Below, one piece after another: positions 59,830 through 64,000 of a DNA stretch of 64,000 bases. The first letter of the stretch is position 1; every line of letters starts with the position of its first letter. A program made the translations under genes and the position numbers. Source of the DNA: Henckelia pumila (Eukaryota > Streptophyta > Magnoliopsida > Lamiales > Gesneriaceae); assembly GCF_033568475.1 (NCBI RefSeq), contig NC_133120.1:93886151-93950150 (forward strand), read 5' to 3'. The notes under the pieces were generated by a model. That model worked only from the letters and a program-made list of their open reading frames with translations, was not told the DNA's origin and searched no databases.

Positions 59830-60220
59830 ACCTATTTTGAACACATATGTGAGCAGTGCTGACGCATAGTCGTCCTCTACATTGCGATAGATGAATACCA
59901 AATCAGCCGATGCTCACATAAATGATAAGACCGCGGGATAGAATTTAATTAAATAAACAGTAGCAGAATAATACATCGATCGAAAAAGGATGCAAGAGAG
60001 TCCTTTAAAAAGGAGAGGGGGGGTTGAGAAGTAAATGGAGTAGCGTTTGCTGTTTGGTTCATCATTACAATGGTCTCAATGTTTGTTTGTTTGCCTCCTT
60101 TCCATTCAATTTCCCTTCTTCTTTACTTCTTTTCCTGCAGCTTTTGACTCTCCATAACCAGACAATAAAGCAATACCATCCCATACTCTTGCTGTCACCA
60201 TTTATATATATTCATTCATT
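59830..60220 (+). promoter_or_regulatory. Upstream region of the BIG GRAIN 1-like gene
   Basis: Pyrimidine-rich from about 60090 (CCTTTCCATTC, CTTCTTTACTTC), with TTTATATATA at 60201-60210 very close to the start codon. That is probably 5' UTR rather than a TATA box. A purine-rich GGAGAGGGGGGG lies at 60012-60024. No specific operator is claimed. Confidence 0.3.
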
Positions 60221-61420
60221 ATGTATGTTTCGCACTACTGTTCTTCTAATCACCCTTCCTTTTCCTCTACACTTCTTGATTCAATCTACCGCTCCTTCGA
60301 TCTTGGAGAGGAGGGAATGGGGATTTACAGGCAACCCATCATCGACAAGATCAGGATCCCCAGCGACGAAGAAATCGCCAACTTTCAGCGGGTTTGCATG
60401 ATCGAGAAATTAATGATGGACAAGAATAATAAAGTTACTGTTCCGCGGAGGAAGTTGGCGGAGCCGACCAAGCAGGGGGGAAGTTTCGGTTTCAGTTTCA
60501 GCAGCTCTTCAGATTCCAGTTCCGGCGGAGGGGAACCGGAGGAGATTTCGTTCCCCGGAGCTCCTCTACGGCGGCCCAAGCCGATTCGAACCGGCGGTTC
60601 CGGTCATCATCACAAGGAGAAAACTCGGGAGAATCATCATCGCCTGGATTTTGAGACGAATCGTCGGGAGAGAATTAGAGGTTTAGCTGATGAGCCGAAG
60701 CCCAAGCATGAAGGTGGATTCTTGAAGACCAAATCCAAAGCCCTGAAGATATACGCCGACTTGAAGAAGGTGAAGCAGCCGATTTCTCCCGGCCGCAAGC
60801 TCGCCACGTTCTTGAACTCACTCTTTACCGCCGCCGCCGGAAATTCCAAGAAACACAAATCCGACTCAAACAATCGTCACCACTCTCCGCCGGCGGCGTC
60901 GAAATCCGCCAACACATCCACTTGTTCTTCCGCTTCGTCCTTTTCCAGATCATGTCTCAGCAAACCGCCGTCTTCTTCTTCCGGGAAATTTCCCATCTCT
61001 GCCAAGAGGTCGGTTAAATTCTTCCCCGGAAGCGTGATCGGCGACGAAGATTGCCAGCCGTGTGAGCGGAAAGCATTATCATTACATCAAGAAACCAAAC
61101 CGATGAATGCCACTGTATATTCCGAGCTCTTGAAGAACAAAAATGTCAAATCCTCCATTGATGAAGAGCTGAAGGTGCATGTGATGGAGTACAACCGGAG
61201 AGTGGAGGATGCAGCAATGGATTTCCTGAGAAAAACCCATTTCAAGAACCGAGTATTCGATGAAGAATCGGAGGAAGAAGATGAAGAAGATGAGGATATG
61301 GAAAGCTGTGCAAGCTCTGATCTGTTTGAATTGGATAATCTTTCCACCATTGGAGTGGTGGAGAGGTATAGGAAAGAATTGCCAGTGTACGAAACCACTG
61401 ACGCCAAACGAGTCGTCTAG
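60221..61420 (+). CDS. BIG GRAIN 1-like protein
   Basis: Single exon, 399 aa, ending TAG at 61418-61420. Near the N-terminus is the family signature NHPSFSSTLLDSIYRSFD (residues 10-27), which supports the Met at 60221 over the downstream MGIYRQP. A Ser/Gly-rich basic linker follows. The conserved block LKTKSKALKIYADLKKVKQP leads into SPGRKLATFLNSLF, then SAKRSVKFFPGSV, and the C-terminal MEYNRRVEDAAMDFLRKTHF. An acidic run (EESEEEDEEDED) and a DLFELDNLS tail close the protein. In rice BIG GRAIN 1 is a plasma-membrane-associated positive regulator of auxin response and transport that affects organ size. GC content and codon use are higher than the surroundings, usual for this intronless family. 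Confidence 0.92.
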   Translation: MYVSHYCSSNHPSFSSTLLDSIYRSFDLGEEGMGIYRQPIIDKIRIPSDEEIANFQRVCMIEKLMMDKNNKVTVPRRKLAEPTKQGGSFGFSFSSSSDSSSGGGEPEEISFPGAPLRRPKPIRTGGSGHHHKEKTRENHHRLDFETNRRERIRGLADEPKPKHEGGFLKTKSKALKIYADLKKVKQPISPGRKLATFLNSLFTAAAGNSKKHKSDSNNRHHSPPAASKSANTSTCSSASSFSRSCLSKPPSSSSGKFPISAKRSVKFFPGSVIGDEDCQPCERKALSLHQETKPMNATVYSELLKNKNVKSSIDEELKVHVMEYNRRVEDAAMDFLRKTHFKNRVFDEESEEEDEEDEDMESCASSDLFELDNLSTIGVVERYRKELPVYETTDAKRVV

Positions 61421-62672
61421 GGTTGTTCTGTAATTTTTTTTTTAATTTTATCTGTGTTTTTTTTTTTAAAAAAAAATTAAATTATTATTCTAAGGAAAAT
61501 TTGAAATATTGATCTCTTAACATTTTTATTAATCCATTTGCCCTTAATTTGGTTTCTTTTCTCATTAAATTTACATACCTACAAGTGTGGTCCTTTTTCT
61601 TAATGAAATTTAAATGCAAAGAAATTAAAGTTAGTAAATATTATCTTGTTGAGTGAAGATGAAGATCGCAAAGAAGCCAACTCGATGAGGTTTAAAACCG
61701 AAGCAATAACATAATTTTCTTCTCAATAGAAGTTGCAGTCGTTGTTTTTCCATTTACACCGAACTGATATCATAATATGTAAATCACACTAGTCGGTAAA
61801 ATACATTTGACAAACACTATGCATCGGCTAATTAAACTCTTTGGGGAGACTAGGATTTACAAGTTTTTTCATTAAGTTATCCCAATTGATAATTAATACA
61901 CGCACAAATTCAAATTAATATTTCATTAAACTTTGAGTTTATGAAAAAGAGAGAAGGCTATATATATCTATGTCTATGCCTATTTTCTAAGGTCCAGTTC
62001 CAATGCAATAGCTTCAATTCACGCATGCAAACCTACTTGGAAGTTGGAATAATAAATAAATATACAATATATACACACCACTGAACAAGCTTATTTCTGT
62101 TCATTATTAATTAACACTGCACTTGAAACTTAATCATTGGATAAGAAAGTGGACGCATGCACAATATGTATGAATATAGAAAGTTTAATCATGCTATATG
62201 TACGCAAGAGGAGAGTGGACATCCCCTCTTTTTCTTTTTTTTTAATATATAAAAATAAAAAAATAAACTCAACGAAAAAATATATATATTTTCCTAATAA
62301 CTAGTCACATTTTGAGTTTTGGTCCACATTCCACAACATATTTGAATTTTGGTTTGGAGCCGTAACTTTGATTTTCTTTAAATTTTAGTCTTAATTCGCT
62401 GGATTAATTAATACTGATGTGAGACCATATATAAAATGTTAACATGATTTCGGAAATTGTTGACTTGTTCAATTGTATGTTGGAAATCATACAAAAATAT
62501 TTGAATATTAAAAGTTTGTGCACATGAAAATATCAAATTTTGAATATTTAGTGGGCCAAAACACCAACATATATATGATAAGTGGATGGATCAAGAAAGT
62601 TATTCTCTTATTAAAAAAATTTAATTTACCGTTTAGACACATTAAACCTTCCTGCTCGCCACAACTTTTAAT
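61421..62672. other. 3' flank of BIG GRAIN 1-like and spacer
   Basis: 3' UTR sequence, then AT-rich spacer. No further gene or element is recognised. Confidence 0.45.
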
Positions 62673-63016
62673 GACGAAATCTTCTGCTATATTTGGTGTT
62701 TTAAATCGTGCTACACTTTGCTCAAAAAAACCCCGTTTGCACAAATTATTAAAAAATAAATGTACTAAACACCATGAATGAACAAAAAATAGTTAATCAT
62801 TGATAAAACATTCAATTCACCTGTGATTTTTTAAAACATCGACAATAAATTGTGTCCAAGCACGATAAATGATTAAAACAATATATTGATGATTTTTTTC
62901 ATTGAAAAAAATACGTGAATTGAATGTTTTATCAATGATTAATTGTATTTTGCTCATTCATTGAGCAAAGTGTAGCAGGGTTTGGAGCACCAAGTATAGC
63001 AGAGGATTTTGTCCTC
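62673..63016. repeat. Long imperfect foldback (inverted-repeat MITE)
   Basis: The left arm starts GACGAAATCTTCTGCTATATT and contains GCTACACTTTGCTCAA and TTAATCATTGATAAAACATT. The right arm carries the complements in reverse order: AATGTTTTATCAATGATTAA, TTGAGCAAAGTGTAGCA and ACCAAGTATAGCAGAGGATT. The two arms of about 150 bp meet near 62860. The transcript would form a long hairpin. No clear TSD was found, so the class is open. Confidence 0.75.
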
Positions 63017-64000
63017 TTATATGGATATAACAGAAAAAGTGACAACATTATACTCGAAAATGTTCCATTTCAAGATTTTTGGAGTGGGTAATTAAGATTA
63101 AAAACATTGTACTTTGTGAAAAGCAATAGTCATTATGAAAATGATCGCAGTCCTCTCTTTGTTAGTTTGTTTTAATGCTTGACGCATGGTGATTTATAAA
63201 TTAATTAATAAACTCATTCCCCATGTCATGTGTACTTAATTGCAATAATTAGTGTGCTGCCATCGTTAAATTCAACTTACTTAAGTCGAGACCGCCTCAG
63301 TCATGTTACTACTTCCTTCCTCTCCCCCGCCTTAAAAATCACATTTCTTTTTTCACTTACTGTTCGTAAATAAAAGTAAAAACTTTAAAATTTCTTTCTA
63401 AAATTTACTTCAGGATCATTCTTTCTTTCGTCGATTTTTATTCGAACATCATATCAAATGAAATAAACACATTTTTTATTCCTTAGAATACTACTATCTA
63501 AGACCTTGAATCCTCATCTGTTCTTCATCATCCACTTACCAAACGACATCTATTAATTAATGAAATGCCACGAATTCAAGAAGAATGGTTTTTGTGGGCA
63601 AACCTTGCTAAAAACCAACCATGCAGGATGGAGTGGCAAATCTCTATAGAAATCAATTTCTGTGGCTAAATTGCTCCGTAGGGCCACGATTCCAAACAAT
63701 CAATTGTCCTTGCTTGGGGTGCAAAAGGGGTCAACCCAATATATTGTTTTCGGTTGTCTAGTTTTGCCTTTTTCTGTTAGGCCACCACAACACAACAGTG
63801 TGCAAGATAGACTTGATTGTATTGATCACTTCTTTTCCTTCCATTTTAAAATTCTATTATATCTTTAGCGGCAAAACCTTAGCTTGATTGGGGTCCTACT
63901 TTTGGAATAGACTTATTGCGTTGCATAGTTATGGGATATGATGGTGTGTGTGTGTGTGTGTGTGTGTGTGTTCAAGTAGAGTTTAGCTGGAGTACCACTT
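63017..64000. other. Right-edge spacer
   Basis: No coding exon is recognised. A (TG)n microsatellite lies at 63943-63971. The stretch could be promoter of a gene beyond the window. Confidence 0.4.
63943..63971. repeat. (TG)n microsatellite
   Basis: An uninterrupted TG dinucleotide run of about 14 units. Confidence 0.95.

Overview
This is a eudicot nuclear genome window: AT-rich, intron-bearing genes of plant-only families, spliced with GT-AG introns, and separated by layers of transposable elements. The species cannot be named from the sequence alone. Five host genes are recognised. On the left are the last exon of a clade A PP2C phosphatase (+), an Alfin-like PHD-finger gene (-, five exons) and an ataxin-2/CID-type PABP-interacting protein gene (-, fourteen coding exons). 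In the middle is a BREVIS RADIX family gene (+, five exons), and on the right a single-exon BIG GRAIN 1-like gene (+). All exon boundaries given here were read by hand from splice sites and reading-phase agreement.

From about 11.4 to 23.5 kb there is no host gene. The stretch holds small non-autonomous elements: two hAT-like MITEs with 8-bp target duplications, three short Helitron-like elements ending in CTRR next to a hairpin, a decayed LINE RNase H fragment, and TA and AAT microsatellites.

From 27.7 to 48.2 kb two large insertions sit next to each other. The first (27728-35449) is a genome-length, broken endogenous pararetrovirus (Caulimoviridae): Pol, TAV-like ORF, promoter and leader, tRNA-Met primer site, two small ORFs, movement protein, VAP-like and coat protein. 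It is bounded by about 100-bp inverted repeats and a perfect 9-bp direct repeat, the signature of a Mutator-like element. The second is a 12-kb CACTA transposon (35992-47965, TSD TTA), itself inserted in a hAT-like MITE (35661-48162). The CACTA element has a three-exon transposase gene and a second twelve-exon gene that joins a Transposase_24-like N-terminus and a DUF8039-like segment to an Ulp1/C48 cysteine-protease domain.

From 48 to 60 kb there is a TRIM-like miniature LTR element, a complete Ty1/copia retrotransposon with a perfect 5-bp TSD but a broken coding region, and another hAT-like MITE. The window ends downstream of the BIG GRAIN 1-like gene with a long imperfect foldback element and a TG microsatellite.
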